Source: Nageia nagi
Lineage: Eukaryota; Pinophyta
Assembly: GCA_050084985.1 (NCBI GenBank)
Contig: JBITNC010000001.1
Location: 146,196,001-146,260,000 of the forward strand
Direction of reading: 5' to 3'
Length of the DNA stretch: 64,000 nt
Every line of letters begins with the position of its first letter. The stretch's first letter is position 1. The position numbers were made by a program, and so were the translations under genes. Positions 24,263 to 36,623 of the stretch are shown one piece after another. A model generated the notes under the pieces. The model made no database searches and was not told where the DNA came from. It worked only from the letters and a program-made list of their open reading frames with translations.

Positions 24263-25560
24263 AGAATTAATGACTTGGAGTAGTTTTGAGTCCAATTTTC
24301 TCTTTGACCTCCTTTTTTAAAAAGTTAATGTCCTTCATTAAATATTTTTACTCCTATAAAAATATGTTTTGTGGGCAATGTTACTTACTATTTGGGTAAA
24401 TTAATTGTGTCCTCCTTCAATTTTAATATTAACTCTAAATATCTCATCCAATAATATAACCTTCAAATTGGATAGTAAGTATATTATCTCTTCAAATATT
24501 TTTATTATTTGCAAATCATAGTCCACCAAAAAATTTAATATGTTTGTAAAAACTTTAATATTATAAATCTAGCCACTAATTATATACACTAAATTGATAT
24601 ATTATTTTGCAAATGCTAATCTTTTTTTTTATGTTGAAAGGTTGAGACTTTAGAATGCTAATTTAATTTTATAATTTCATCGATTGTGTTTAGGTGCTGG
24701 AGATTGATTTACCAAATGTAATTGATAGTAGGAGTATGTGTGAGGGATGAGTCTTGCATGAAATATCTACAATGAGAGATGTTGGAGTGGAGTATAGATA
24801 TGACATGCACATAGGTTATATAGGCTAAGTCAGCATGAGCAAGCTATATTTTTGGATGAGGGAAAGCAACATTCTAGCTATCATACAACTGTAATTGGGA
24901 TGAGGTAGCATTTGGTGGCTAGGAAAATCTATGTGAGTCATACAATAGTGTATAAAGACTATCAATAGCAAGAAATGGAGAGACTCAATGCATGGTTTGC
25001 TTATTATAAATGTTGATACACACTGCTCTCTTTACGTGGGGATGGCAATAAATGGAAGTATGCTTTTCTATGCACATGTTGATATGAGATGAGGGTAGAG
25101 GTTGATTGTCATGTTCATGGGCTATGGGTTGTGGAGGTATGAGGGGTCCATGATCAAACACACCAATACACACAACTCTAAACACATCTTAGATCTAGTT
25201 TTCTTACATGCAAGATGGCTACATACAAAAGACTAGCATTTGCACATAGGTTGGCTAGTAGTCTATTAGAGCATGCAATACACATTTGCTTGCATAAATC
25301 CAAATATACACTATTCTCAATTCTCTTAAACTTTGTTATTATTTTCCATATTATTTCAAGCAAAGCAAGCCGGTTTGCAAATTGACAACACCTCTAAAAA
25401 TTTTGCAAGGGTGTTTGGCACTCCTTTGCAAATCTCTCTTAAGATTTCTATGCAACAACAAGAGTCTCTAATTCCATTATTTTTCTATCTCCAATCATAT
25501 TGAGGGCATATGGAGCAAAGAGAATTAACTCATGGAAAAAATAAGGATCTTTACAATGGA

Positions 25561-25572
25561 GCTCTAATACCA
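25561..25572 (-). other. Copia B primer-binding site
   Basis: The minus strand reads TGGTATTAGAGC, differing at one base from the initiator-Met tRNA-complementary site TGGTATCAGAGC of plant LTR elements. It lies a few bases inside the 5' LTR. Confidence 0.8.
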
Positions 25573-25577
25573 TATTT

Positions 25578-25781
25578 CATAGAAGCCATAATCGACCTAT
25601 TCCATTAATGAGAAGGTTTTAAATACAGTAGAGAAGTGGAAGTTACATTCCCATAAAGATAATGGAATTACCCACAAATCCTAATATTAAAATATCTAAC
25701 ATTATTATAAATACTAATGTATTTATTAAATATATAGATACATACATTATCTATTACTATCTAATTTATTATTTCTAATGA
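25578..25781 (-). repeat. Copia B 5' LTR
   Basis: Partner of the left LTR, about 204 bp, next to the primer-binding site. Edges are uncertain by a few bases; the short LTR is within the Copia range. Confidence 0.75.
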
Positions 25782-26279
25782 TCTGTACATAATTCATATT
25801 GCCAAATTTATGTGTTATTAGGCTCTCAAAATTTTCAAAGTACTATTTTTTTATAGTCTTTAATACTTGTGTTATATTACTAAACAAAATACCTTGATTT
25901 CATTTTTTTAGGGCATTTAGTATCATTATATTCACTAAAAATATTATTATTATACTTAATTATCTACATTTCAACTTATTTTTGTGTTATTTTTCTTTAC
26001 TTACTAGTGGTTTATACATATGGGAACTTAAGCCTAATTCTACCAATAAGTATCCTTCAATATCTTTAATTTTATACTTTTATTTATAACCTTCTAGGGG
26101 ATTATTATAGTTATTTAATAACTTTTTAAATAGATATATATTTTGTTAGAAAAATAGAGGCTTGAATATAGATACAAAAATTATGAATCAAAATAATAAC
26201 CTAATATGATACACATGCTCCCATGTTGAATGTTGATTGAGCAATTGTACCAAAAAGAAAATAAAAAATAAGAAATCAA

Positions 26280-27131
26280 AACATTTTTTAAAGGTTTGGC
26301 AAAAGAAGCAAGTTCATATCCAAGGTTAACTCTTCAATAGTTGCCTTATATATATTAATTAATGGAAAATCATTTTTCTTCTTAGTTCATTATCCTTATT
26401 GGATATATCAAAAGATATTTGACTTGTACTAACTATTGGGGGAGTGTTCAAGGCATTTGTGTTCCTCCAAATTATGAAGTCAAAAAATACCACCAGTTCT
26501 TTAGTGATCTACTATCCTGATTTCTAGACCCAATATATGGGAAGCAAATGCATTAGATAGGATTTTGGATACTTATGAAATGAATCTAAATAAAAATAAA
26601 TAAATTATTGAAAAAATAGCATTTTTTCTCAATAGCCATATTTGGGGATAATATTATATTGATAAAATTTTCAAAAGTAAAATTGATGTGCTACCCTAAA
26701 CCCATCATGGTATGTTCTTGTTTGAAGGAAGAATGAAGAAGGAATTTTGGAAAGGTATGTAAGTTGTCTCAAAAATAAATTAGAAGAATTGAAGGGGTCC
26801 ATGTTGACCATGGTAGTCAAATTTGAAGTAATAAAATAAGCTCTACCAAGTATTCCTATCAATATGAGTAGCATCTTTATGATCCATGCTTTGAGTGCCA
26901 ATCCAATAGATAGTATGTACAAAGATTTTATATCTAGATAAGAGTTGAATTTAAAAGAAGTGATTAAACCTAACTATGTAGAATAAATTTAAAATAAGAA
27001 AAATAAAGAAGGCCTCAAGATAAGAAAAATTAAATATGTATCAGCCAAACTATGAGGATGAAGGTAGAGTAGAAATTAGGTTAGAAAGAGGCTATATATA
27101 TGTATATGTATATACATAGATATATACATAA

Positions 27132-27230
<99 letters not shown>

Positions 27231-27261
27231 TATATACACACACACACACATAGATACATAC

Positions 27262-27313
<52 letters not shown>

Positions 27314-27375
27314 GTATGTATATATGTATGTATATATATATATACATACACACACACATAGATATATATACCTAA

Positions 27376-27438
<63 letters not shown>

Positions 27439-28450
27439 ACCTAGAAATTAGGATAGAAAGAGGATATATAATAGTTTGTTAGGAGTTCTTAATCCTAAAA
27501 AAGCATCTAGTTTATGGAAGGGCATGTTGGAAGTTGAAAACTCCTTTGGGAGAACTCCAAATGGGAAATTTGTAATGGAATGAATGCATTTATTGAGAAT
27601 GATATTTAGATCAATCACATCCAAATTTTCTAGTAGAATTAATGGTGAGATAGAATGATCTAGAATATGGAAAATGTTACGAGGAAAGTAAAAAACTATA
27701 CTAGGATAGTAGGTAAAGAAGTTACCTGATTCATTCCTTGGGTCCTTTCACTTAAAATATAAACTTAATTGCAACTTATTTGAAGGAAATTTGAAGGTTA
27801 TTTAGTTTTAAAAATTAATAGCATGACTATTTATTCTAAAAAAGTAGATATTTAATGTTAAAATTAGCTATTATTGACTCAATACAAATGAAAAATATGG
27901 TAGAATAGGATCATGTACCCATGTATGGACTAAGAAATTGATATCAAAAATATCCTTCTTCTTATGGTTCTCAATAGAATCCATACCAATGATAATATTT
28001 ACAAGAAAGATTTAATATTCCCTTACTACTGTTTCCTTTTATGATTAGTACAATAATTAATTGATCATTTAATTATCGATTGCAAATTTACTAAATGCAT
28101 ATGGAATGAAATATCTAGAAAAATAGTTAATAGAATCCTGAGGTGTAAGATCAAAAGTTATAGAAGAATTTATAGAGTAATGGGATATTGATTTTAGGAG
28201 GAAAAGGTTCAGACTAATCTAGAACATGTTATATACCTAACTTTATTGGCATATTTGGAAGGAATATAATATAGAATATTCAAGGGATGTAGAGATTCTA
28301 TAGTTAATATTATTAGGAATTTAATTAATACTTTTACTCAAACTACTTTGATATAGTGGTAGTTGGATCCTAGAAAGGATGCTAACATAGATATTTTACT
28401 TAATAGTTTCTACTTAGAGACATAAAAAACAAATCAACTTAGGAAGGAGT
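26280..28450 (+). mobile_element. LINE C, 5'-truncated non-LTR element
   Basis: Plus-strand frames show, in LINE order: ILINGKSFFF at about 26,350 (RT 'INGxPxxFF'); KYHQFFSDLLS at about 26,490, the decayed FADD catalytic box; KINK plus FFLNSHIWG near 26,600; LEELKGSMLTMVVKFEVIK and ALPSIPINMSSIFMIHAL at 26,780-26,900 (thumb). After the microsatellite come LIDHLIIDCKFTKCIWNEI at about 28,050-28,110 (zinc-binding RT-associated domain) and LYWHIWKEYN at about 28,240 ('IWKERN' end). Endonuclease and first RT motifs are absent, consistent with 5' truncation. The exact 3' end is not seen. Confidence 0.6.
27095..27440. repeat. Compound TA/TG/CA/CATA microsatellite
   Basis: Long runs of TA, TG (about 27,195-27,228), CA (about 27,236-27,250), CATA and GTAT alternate over about 345 bp, with partial self-complementarity. 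The open frames on both strands here are only translations of the repeat. The tract is bordered by a short direct repeat (AGAAATTAGG…AGAAAGAGG at about 27,071 and 27,443). Confidence 0.95.
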
Positions 28451-29089
28451 AGGCCAACATGAAATCTTATGATGAATCAAAAAGGTAACCTTGTCATCAA
28501 GATGGGAGACAACATAATGATTTATGTATTATCACATTTGCTTATTTATTATCCTCTTAATTTAGCAGCCAAACATGGGAGACTCAAGTGCTTAAGAAAA
28601 TATGCATAAGGTGATATCCATATTTGGAGTGTAGTATATATCATGAGCACAAAGCTTATAAATATTGAATTATCTAGAAGGAGATCAAGATGGGATTTGC
28701 ATGTAGACTTAAGACAAAATATTATAGAGAAGTCATGGAAGATGCTAAGCATTAAAATATTATGGAGAAAAGTGGGTTAAGGGATTTCATGAATTGATGT
28801 TGTGGCCATGATGAATTTATTTCAAATAAGGTCATATATGGATAGAAGGATGACTATGATTAGAAGGTTCCATCAAAATACTACTTAACATGCATGTAAT
28901 AGTAGAAGATATATTGCGTAGCTTGGAGGGTTGGTGGTTCTACTATAATAGAAAGGTGATATATTATGAAATCAATACATTATTATGTAATGGAAAGAAT
29001 TTAGAAAAATACAATTTAGGATTATAGAGGATGATTCTTGGGGAGCCTTCAGACTACATGGATTTTTGGGTCATAAGGTATTTTACTAT

Positions 29090-29469
29090 TAACAGTAACT
29101 TGTCCATGATTTTTTTACCCTTACCTAATTTTTCTTAATCAATCTAATGGAGGAATGAATGGAAGATCAACATACATTTCTCTCTTGTTAACTTATTGTA
29201 AAATTCACTTAACAACATAAAATATTTGAGGGTTATGGTACCAAAACATCAAGGCTTGATTCAATTGATGTACTAGGTGGATTTGGTCTTCCAATCTAGG
29301 AGTGAACCTATTCCATCCTTGGAGTCAAATTATTGTACTATGATTAATAATGAGTGGGTGGGTTAAGAATCTTTACAATTATTAGGTATGAATATGTTTT
29401 TTCAAAGTGTTTATTGGGGTTGCCATCCATAGTAGAAGAAAGGTTGGTTGATAATAATGACTATCAGTA
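29090..29469 (+). mobile_element. Copia D, RNase H first half (cut by inversion)
   Basis: Plus-strand frames near 29,330-29,460 read YYD-stops-WVG, then G(M)NMFF, then KKGWLIIMTIS. This lines up with Copia RNase H (YSDxDWxGD … GYVF … SKKQxxVxLS). The match stops at about 29,469, and the next expected residues, TSESEYVVAT, are found inverted at about 35,510-35,490. The upstream RT is not clearly readable. The segment is highly decayed, so this assignment leans on the join with the other half. Confidence 0.45.
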
Positions 29470-31515
29470 TGATATATGCAATGTAATTCTAGTTGAATAG
29501 AAAAAAATAGACTGATTATAGGTGATGATATTAGCAAGCAATGGTACTTCAAAATATACTAAGCATGGTCATTGAACTAATTCAAATTGAGTAATTTTGG
29601 GTGATGACATTAGTGTTGAGATTATTCCCTACTTTACACTAAGTTTGATAGTAAGTATGGAAGGTTAGCATGATGAGTCGCTAAAGTATTGGTGAAGGAA
29701 GAAAAAGGTACATGATACTAATGGATGATAGCATCAATCTAATATTCATTCAAAATATAATAATTATATTACTCCCAATCAAATAATCAAATAAGACATG
29801 AAATTTAGGACCAGTAAGCATCACAAATAAAAAGGCATTTGGTATTGTAATGTTAACATTTTCATGGTTGATCAAAATACACTAAGTCTAGTGGAGAAGA
29901 GAAAACAATGCAAAGGAAGATGTGTTCAGGACCACAAGGAGATTCATACCAAAATTATACTAGTTTTAGTCATAATATCATAGAAAAGAATTAATATAAT
30001 ATGACATATGATGTTAGTGAGGAGGTGCTTGTCAAAATAACACTATGTTTGATATATCATATGAAAAGGTTTCAAAGGTGAAGAAGTGAAGTACTAGACC
30101 AACATGATAAAAATAAAGCTCCTAGAGAGTGATATCATCAATTAGAAGGCTACATAAAATACTTTGAATCTAAAGATGAATTTGAAAAGGCTTCTTAACA
30201 ATGAATTTAAGCACTGGCAAGGGGAATAAGCTAATGAGTTATCGATATGTGATATCATCAAAATTAAGACATGAGAATATATACTAAACACCAATGGTTA
30301 GCTACCAAATTTACACTAAATCTAACACCTAAGGTGAGATTATGTTGAGAAAATAAGTTAAGGCATAAGTGAAGGAGAAATATAAAGGAGAAACTAGTAG
30401 ATGATATCAAGATGATGCAAGTGATAGAATACAAGGTATAATAATAATAATTCTAATTTACATGAAGCTTTGACATATGAAAGAGAGTTTTAGCTATTGA
30501 AATAAAGGTTGAAGCATAAATCTATTTTTTGATATCAAGAAAAGGGCTTGAATAGTAAGTGAAGTTACTAGTAAGGGAGTTCAAATACCAAATTGAAGAA
30601 TTAATAGTACATTTAATATTTAAAAATATGTAAAGGGTTTGAATAGTCACATGAATGAGATATCAGCTACTGATGGGAAAGAAATTGTGTTAGGAAGCAT
30701 AAATGAGATTCAAACTTCATGGAGAGGGTAGTAGAATTAAGTGTAGTGTACTAGATGCATGTGATAATTTTTATTAACTATTATCAACATTCAACTACAA
30801 TCAAAGGAATGGACATGTATGTTTATGAGTTATTATATAACTAGAAAAATGTTATTTCTATATTGAAATAAATTTAACATCTAAAGATAATAATTACATG
30901 TATTTATAACTACTAGAGATGCATATTAAGATGTTACTATTGCCAATAGTAATTAAATGAGTCATGTAATGAGTATTATATAGTCAAGGAACATATTAAG
31001 ATAAAATTACTATTGTAATAAGCAAGAGAAAGAAAAATAGAGTATGTATGTATTGTAATGAGAAAACAGGATAAAATAGAAGACTCTAGTATTTTGATAT
31101 TTGTATGTCATGTTAATAAAGATTAAACTGTTATAGATTGATAATGATAATAGGGAAGTGGCTATAAATATTGATAGCAATAATAAAATTGAGATAATTG
31201 TAAGAGTGAAGGTTGAAGAGATAGACCATTGAGGGTCCTTGAGTAAGGATTTGATAATTCATTATCAAAAATTGGTGAATTGTTAGTTTATGAAGTTGGT
31301 ACTTGGCAAGGGAATGGTGTTCCCTTTAGTTGGTATGTGTAAAGTAGGAAGGGGTTGATTATCCTTTTAATTACAACTAATAAACTTGGGATTGGTGCTC
31401 CATGCAATAGTTGATGGTAAACTATTTATAAATTTGGTACTTTGTAATAGCTACATTTGGACCATGATCCAAATAGTCTTATCTAGAGATGTAGCTACAT
31501 TATTGAACCTTGTTA
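29470..31515 (+). mobile_element. Inverted body of the Copia C 3' LTR
   Basis: Matches the reverse complement of the 5' LTR of Copia C (about 43,507 down to 41,090) along its length. Shared strings include TTCTAGTTGAATAG, GATGAGTCG, TAAGGTGAGATTATGTTGAG, GAAATAAAGGTTGA and GAAGTTGGTACTTGGCAAG. It starts about 70 bases into the LTR, just where the LTR stub at 35,511-35,579 stops, and lacks the last 145 or so bases. It has one unit of the region that is a 299-bp tandem pair in the 5' LTR. Confidence 0.75.
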
Positions 31516-33220
31516 TATCTTTTGTGATGTTTGGGATATAACTTCTTTGAATAAAACCAATTTTATTAGGTTGGATAATCATACATAGTAGTAGATGAAT
31601 ATTTAAGGATAAATCACTTGTAATAATTTTTTGAATCACATTAAAAAGAATAATAGGTCTCTAATTTGTGATAAGCTCTTGAACACTAACCTTAAGAATG
31701 AATTGAACATTAGCTTTATTAAAGTGATATCCTAACAAACAAAAAATTATAGCTTCTTTATACACATTAAGCAAGTTAGGACCTAATATATCCAATAATT
31801 ATTTATACAACTCACAAAAAAATTCATCCAAGCTAGTTTTTTTAATACTAGCCATATGTGTTAAGGATTGTATGAGATCCTCTAGAGATAGAGGCTTTTC
31901 TTAAGCCTCTATTTGCACTGGAGTGAGTTTTTGAAGAACAACAAAGTAATATTCATGTAAAGGATATTGATAAGTTGTAACTTATTTAGTAAAGAAGAAA
32001 ATATCTTTTGATAATTAAAATAAAGGCTTAGATATTATAAAGAATATAAGTGTATGAAACCCCTTCAACTTGAATAGATTGAAATTGAGTATGTAATGCA
32101 TGGGACATATCGTCATGAAAATTTCTTTAAAATTCCTATCCCATACTTTTATTCAATGCATATGAGAATAAATATAGGATCCTTTGGCTTAATAAATTTT
32201 AGCTTTATTAAGATCATGTTGTAAGGTAACCACTTCACATTGGAAGGAGACAATAAAATATCAAGATTCAATTCTAACAATCTTTAGTGGCATAATAATT
32301 AAGTGCAAAATTTAGTGACCTTTTATGATAATCTAATTCCACTCCAAAAGTTTATTATTTTTTTAGTATGCTGGATCATAATTTTCTTTTATGTTGTATC
32401 ATAAAGTTCCACCATTAAAGATTTCATAATCAAATTCCAGATTCTATGAATTGAGAGGAGAAGGTATGAGGTATAGTTCTTTTCTTCACAATAGTGAGCA
32501 TAAGGGGGCTATGATCAGAAACCATGTTGTTAGGTATAGCTAGCATATTATAAAGAATCAATTGATTTTGAAAACACTAAAAAAAAAATATTCAACTATC
32601 ATGGCTCTTTCTAACTGATTAAAAAAACCTAGTAGAACCTTTCTAGAAATTAGATGAAGTAATCCACAAGTATTGAGGAATGATTGAAGGTGAGAAACAA
32701 GAATTGGGATCAAATAATTTAAACCAACTCTTGATATAGAATCAACCTTCCTATTCCCCCATGCACCACTTTATAATAGTTGAACTGATATTAAAATCAC
32801 TATAAAGTACTTAGGTGGAGGAAGAGAAAAATATGGAAACCAATGCTAATGAATACATAATTCAAGAGAACCATTAAAAGCATAAATATTAACAAATGCA
32901 AATATCTTTCAACCAATATTGATTATGGTGTGTAGTTCATGATTTGAGGGATCAACATCTCAAATTGAAATATACATATAACACTCAGCTGAAATGAAAA
33001 TGATGGGTTATTTTTAAAGAGAAAAAATAGCATTATAAAAAGTATTACATGGCTAAATAATAATATGGTAAACTACAAATTAAAGGAAGTAATATTTATT
33101 TCTCTTAAATAAGTAAAAAAATAGCCATATAATAATAAATATATAATTACCAATATGCTATAGATAAAATATTTACAAACTAGATCTATTAATCCTCTCA
33201 TATTCAAAGAAAAAATAATT
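31516..33220 (-). mobile_element. LINE D, 5' half (endonuclease and early RT)
   Basis: The minus strand begins with LIIIFSLNMRGLIDLV (about 33,215-33,170), the start of the AP endonuclease ('WNxRGL'). At about 31,860-31,451 it has SSLDEFFCELYK, RPIILFNVIQKII and PNKIGFIQRSYIPNITKDI, the LINE RT motifs LDGFxxEFYK, RPIxLxNVxYKI and xxQxGFIxGRxIxDN. It stops at the junction with LTR sequence at 31,515. The catalytic box and 3' part are missing here and appear on the plus strand from 43,600, so this is the other half of a LINE split by Copia C and later inverted. Confidence 0.75.
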
Positions 33221-33239
33221 ATTAGCATTTTTTAGAATT

Positions 33240-34590
33240 GATAATATCCATTACATCCTTCATATCTTTGGAATTTATAAGACAACCAAAGTTATTGGAA
33301 ATATTCATGTCATCATCAGTGCATCACACTTTATTCACTCCATTAAATATAAGTTCCTCATATCACCCTAAAATAGATGATCAAATTGAAGATGTAAGTA
33401 AGATCTTAAAAGAAATGTTAAAAATGTAATACATGGATAACTTAATAATGTTAAGATATTAGATTATTTCACTTAAAAATATTTTTTCTAACCGATTTTA
33501 TAGTGCCCTATATTAGGGAAGAAAACTCAAACAAAAGACAAATTAAAAATAAATCTTAAAAATTCTTATCTAAAATCTTGCTTAAAATATCCTTACTAAA
33601 ATAGAAGGTACATTGTATCTCAAGATATATTTTGGCATATATCTCTTTCTAAGTTGAGTCTTATGGAAGAATAAAACTATTATCTTGATATTCCATGCAT
33701 GAGAAAACTCTTATTAGGAATGAATTCACTATGGGAAAAAGATTATTGATCATGGGTTAGATGACACATAAGTAGCTAGAAGAGGAGATTATTGGCTATA
33801 TGTTTGAATTTGTATTCCAAATTTATCAACTCTTTTATTTTGTATTAAAAATTGATTATCATTTCTTGAACTATTGTGGTCATGATGTTCATTATAGTAT
33901 AACAAGATCTAAAACTCTTTACTTATGCTCTAAGAATTTTATATAATTTCTTGAAATCATATGGTCTTAATTATGATTCCAATATAATGACATTTGAAAC
34001 CCTTTTACTTATGATACATTTTGATGGAGTGACCTTGCATATACATATTATAGTACATTTGGATTTTGATTATGTATTGTGAATGTTTTTTTGAATGGAT
34101 CATATGTTTTGAATTCATGTTACTATATCATGAGTTCACTATTTTGAATTCATAGTGTGTATACAGAGTCATTTCTATGAGCTTAATTATTAATATATGT
34201 AGTTTGAGTTCCTATACAATACAATTTGGGTTCATTTTTTCTCTCATTAAATTAATATATTTTCTATAAAGTTGTTTGTTGATTTTGTTCAATATCAAAG
34301 AACTATTTTCATGAAAGTATTAGTTTTGAAATACCTATTGAATTTGTGTATTCATCATTGGCTTTTGCCATACTACATTTGAAGTTTCTACAAAATATTG
34401 ACCTATGTATGGAAGCATTTAACATTGAAATATTTCATCTATTGTTGAAACCATTGATTTATGAAGGCCTTAAATAGACTATTAGTATAAGTTAGTTATA
34501 CATAATTTAGCAAGTAATATATTTTTTACTCCATTAAATATACAAAATAAATAATGTGAACATAAAACAGTAAACAAAATCTAAACCACA
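33240..34590. other. AT-rich stretch between LINE D and Copia D LTR
   Basis: No gene or element is recognised. A 63-codon plus-strand frame at 33,238-33,429 has no family signature. The stretch lies inside the inferred inversion and was probably flank between the two elements. Confidence 0.4.
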
Positions 34591-34599
34591 AATGAGGAG

Positions 34600-35515
34600 A
34601 AAAGAAAATTAACAAGATTCACCTATTGTGCACTACATTCTTGGAGAAGTTATCAGTCCTTGTTCTTGGAACCATTACATCCAAAAAATATAAATCAAGA
34701 ACATGTCCTCTATGGTTCTATATCTAATTAACAGTCAATGTTAGAGATTAGACTTATAGATTTTAATCAATCTCTATATATCTCTCTAATAGATATTGCC
34801 AATCTATAATGCTCAACTCATACACAATAATAGTACACCTTTAATCTATCCATTATGGTCTATATATAATATCATACACTTTATAAACAACATAATATCC
34901 AGCTTGGTTTTGCATATCGTATTGTAATTCCTAAAAAATCTTCCAATCATCATTCAATCATAAATGAAAATTCTATCCTAGCTTTGCATAATTTATTGAA
35001 ATTCCAATGTAGCTTTATTTATCCAACTGCTTATTATTTGTTACTAGACTTTTGGTAGCATGTTTTGTATTGCTAATTGATCTCCATCCCAATAATTTTC
35101 CACTTGGTGAATGATACATTACTCTATAAAATAAGGTACTAAAAAGCTTCTCATCTTGGCCTCTTACTCCTTGAGATAAATAAAATTTAGAAAGTAGCTC
35201 AATTTCTCCTTTGTCATAACTTTTATCAACATGTTTGCTTACTTTTCAGAGGTGTGAATTTTTCCAAGTCTGATTGAACAATCCTCAATGTTGATATGAT
35301 GAAATGATATCTTATCTAAATGTACTTTTTAATAGAGTGAAATGCCAAGTTCTTTACAAGATGAATAGCACTCTAGCTATCACTCCATAGAGTTGCATGC
35401 CCTTGATCCTTTCCATACTCCTCCATTAATCTTTTCAACCACATTAGCTCCTTTCTTTTCTTAGTAGCAACAACATACTCTGATTCACTAGTAGATATAG
35501 ACCTCAATCTCATCA
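34600..35515 (-). mobile_element. Copia D 3' end: RNase H second half plus LTR
   Basis: The minus strand reads TSESEYVVATKKRKELMWL, then WSDS-stop-SAIHLVKNLAFHS and IRYHFI, the second half of Copia RNase H including the CDSQSA box. This is followed by the purine-rich GTGGAAAATTATTGGGATGG (about 35,110-35,090), typical of polypurine tract and LTR start. Sequence from about 35,095 leftward is therefore probably LTR, with its far edge unknown. It abuts the stub of the Copia C LTR at about 35,511 without any RNase H first half, which lies on the plus strand at 29,330-29,469. Confidence 0.65.
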
Positions 35516-35579
35516 TGTAATATACTTCTTACTATGTTGATATTATATTGAAAATAATGAAAATATTTCTCTATTAACA
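35511..35579 (-). repeat. Stub of the Copia C 3' LTR
   Basis: On the minus strand, AAGGGAGAGATTG (polypurine tract) is followed by TTAATAGAGA and ATCAACATAGTAAGAAG, matching the start of the 5' LTR at 43,576-43,510. The match ends near 35,511, after which Copia D RNase H begins. Confidence 0.75.
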
Positions 35580-35849
35580 ATCTCTCCCTTCGGAATTTTT
35601 AAAAATATACATGAATGATAATTGCCACTACTTGTTCTCTCCCACTTTGATAAGAATAACAAAGGGCTATAGAATTCACTTAAGTATATACATATCATTA
35701 TCAAGCATACATTAGTAAAATAATGAGTAAAAATTAGGTGAAATGAATATAATAAAAAAGGAAGCTCCCCCTTAAGTTGCACATCAAGTGCTTGAGTAAT
35801 ATTTTGAAAGAATAACAACTCCTAATTTTTATCTCTAATATTCAAACAT

Positions 35850-36623
35850 TTCCTTAAGTAAAGACTTTATAAAAATATCTACAACTTGCTTTGTTGTAAG
35901 AATAAATTCTAACATAAATTCATATTCTCCAACTTTCTCTTTAAAAAAATGATAGCAAATAGCTATGTACTTATTTCTTGAGTACATCATTGGATTTTTA
36001 AAATATTTATAGAACTTGTATTCTCACACATAATTGAAATTAGCTCACTGAAATGAATGCCTAGGTATTTCATACTTTGCTTTATCCATAGTACCTATAT
36101 GGAACAAGAGGCTACTACAATGTATTCATATTGATGTGGAGAGTGATAAATATTCTTGTTTCTTATTGTGCCATGCAACAAGAATATCATCAAAATATGA
36201 TTATCTACCACTCATACCTTTTTTATCATTAATACAATGAATCCAATCTACATTCAAGTAGGCAGTGAGAGTGAACTCCTTTACCCTTGAATACCATAAT
36301 ATAAACTCCATTACTGCTTTAATATATTTGAATTTTCTCTTTATTGCTATGATGTGAATATATTTAGGATTATCTTGAAATATTTCAACCATACACACTA
36401 CATGTAATATATATGTCCTAGATACAGTTAAATCCAATAAACCACTGATAATTGATCTATATAGAGTTTGATCAATAGAGGATGAATTATCTTCTTTACA
36501 TAGTGTATAACTTGTCATCATGGGATTACTTATAGGCTTATTTTCCTCCCTTTTAAAGTTCTTCAATATTTCCTTTACATACTTGGTTTTACATATGATT
36601 ATACCTTTATCTAGTTTATTCAC
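35850..36623 (-). pseudogene. Copia C RT end and RNase H
   Basis: The 140-codon open stretch 36,623-36,201 is the best-preserved retroelement frame in the window. It reads ICKTKYVKEILKNF, PISNPMMTSYTL, DQTLYRSIISGLLDLTVSR and LTAYLNVDWI, corresponding to Copia RT end and RNase H start (TxYxDADW; first Asp is Asn here). A decayed QYEYIVVASCS at about 36,140-36,100 ('EAEYVAAASCC') and KYIAICYHFFKEKV near 35,970 continue RNase H. Translation beyond this into 35,818-35,543 is pre-LTR sequence, not a separate gene. Confidence 0.85.

Larger units (their letters stand above)
19759..25781 (-). mobile_element. Copia B, near full-length decayed Ty1/Copia element
   Basis: LTR-like segments at 19,759-19,962 and 25,578-25,781 bracket minus-strand gag, zinc knuckle, integrase, reverse transcriptase and RNase H remnants. 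A strong primer-binding site and a polypurine tract stand at the expected places. The order is that of Copia. The leader between primer-binding site and gag is about 1.6 kb, much longer than usual, and contains a SINE-like head (24,186-24,262), so nested insertions are likely. Numerous stops make it inactive. Confidence 0.85.

Noticed and set aside
27076-27482. Several overlapping open frames of 91-101 codons on both strands
   Set aside because: They are translations of the TA/TG/CA microsatellite (IYIYIH-type repeats) and have no coding meaning.
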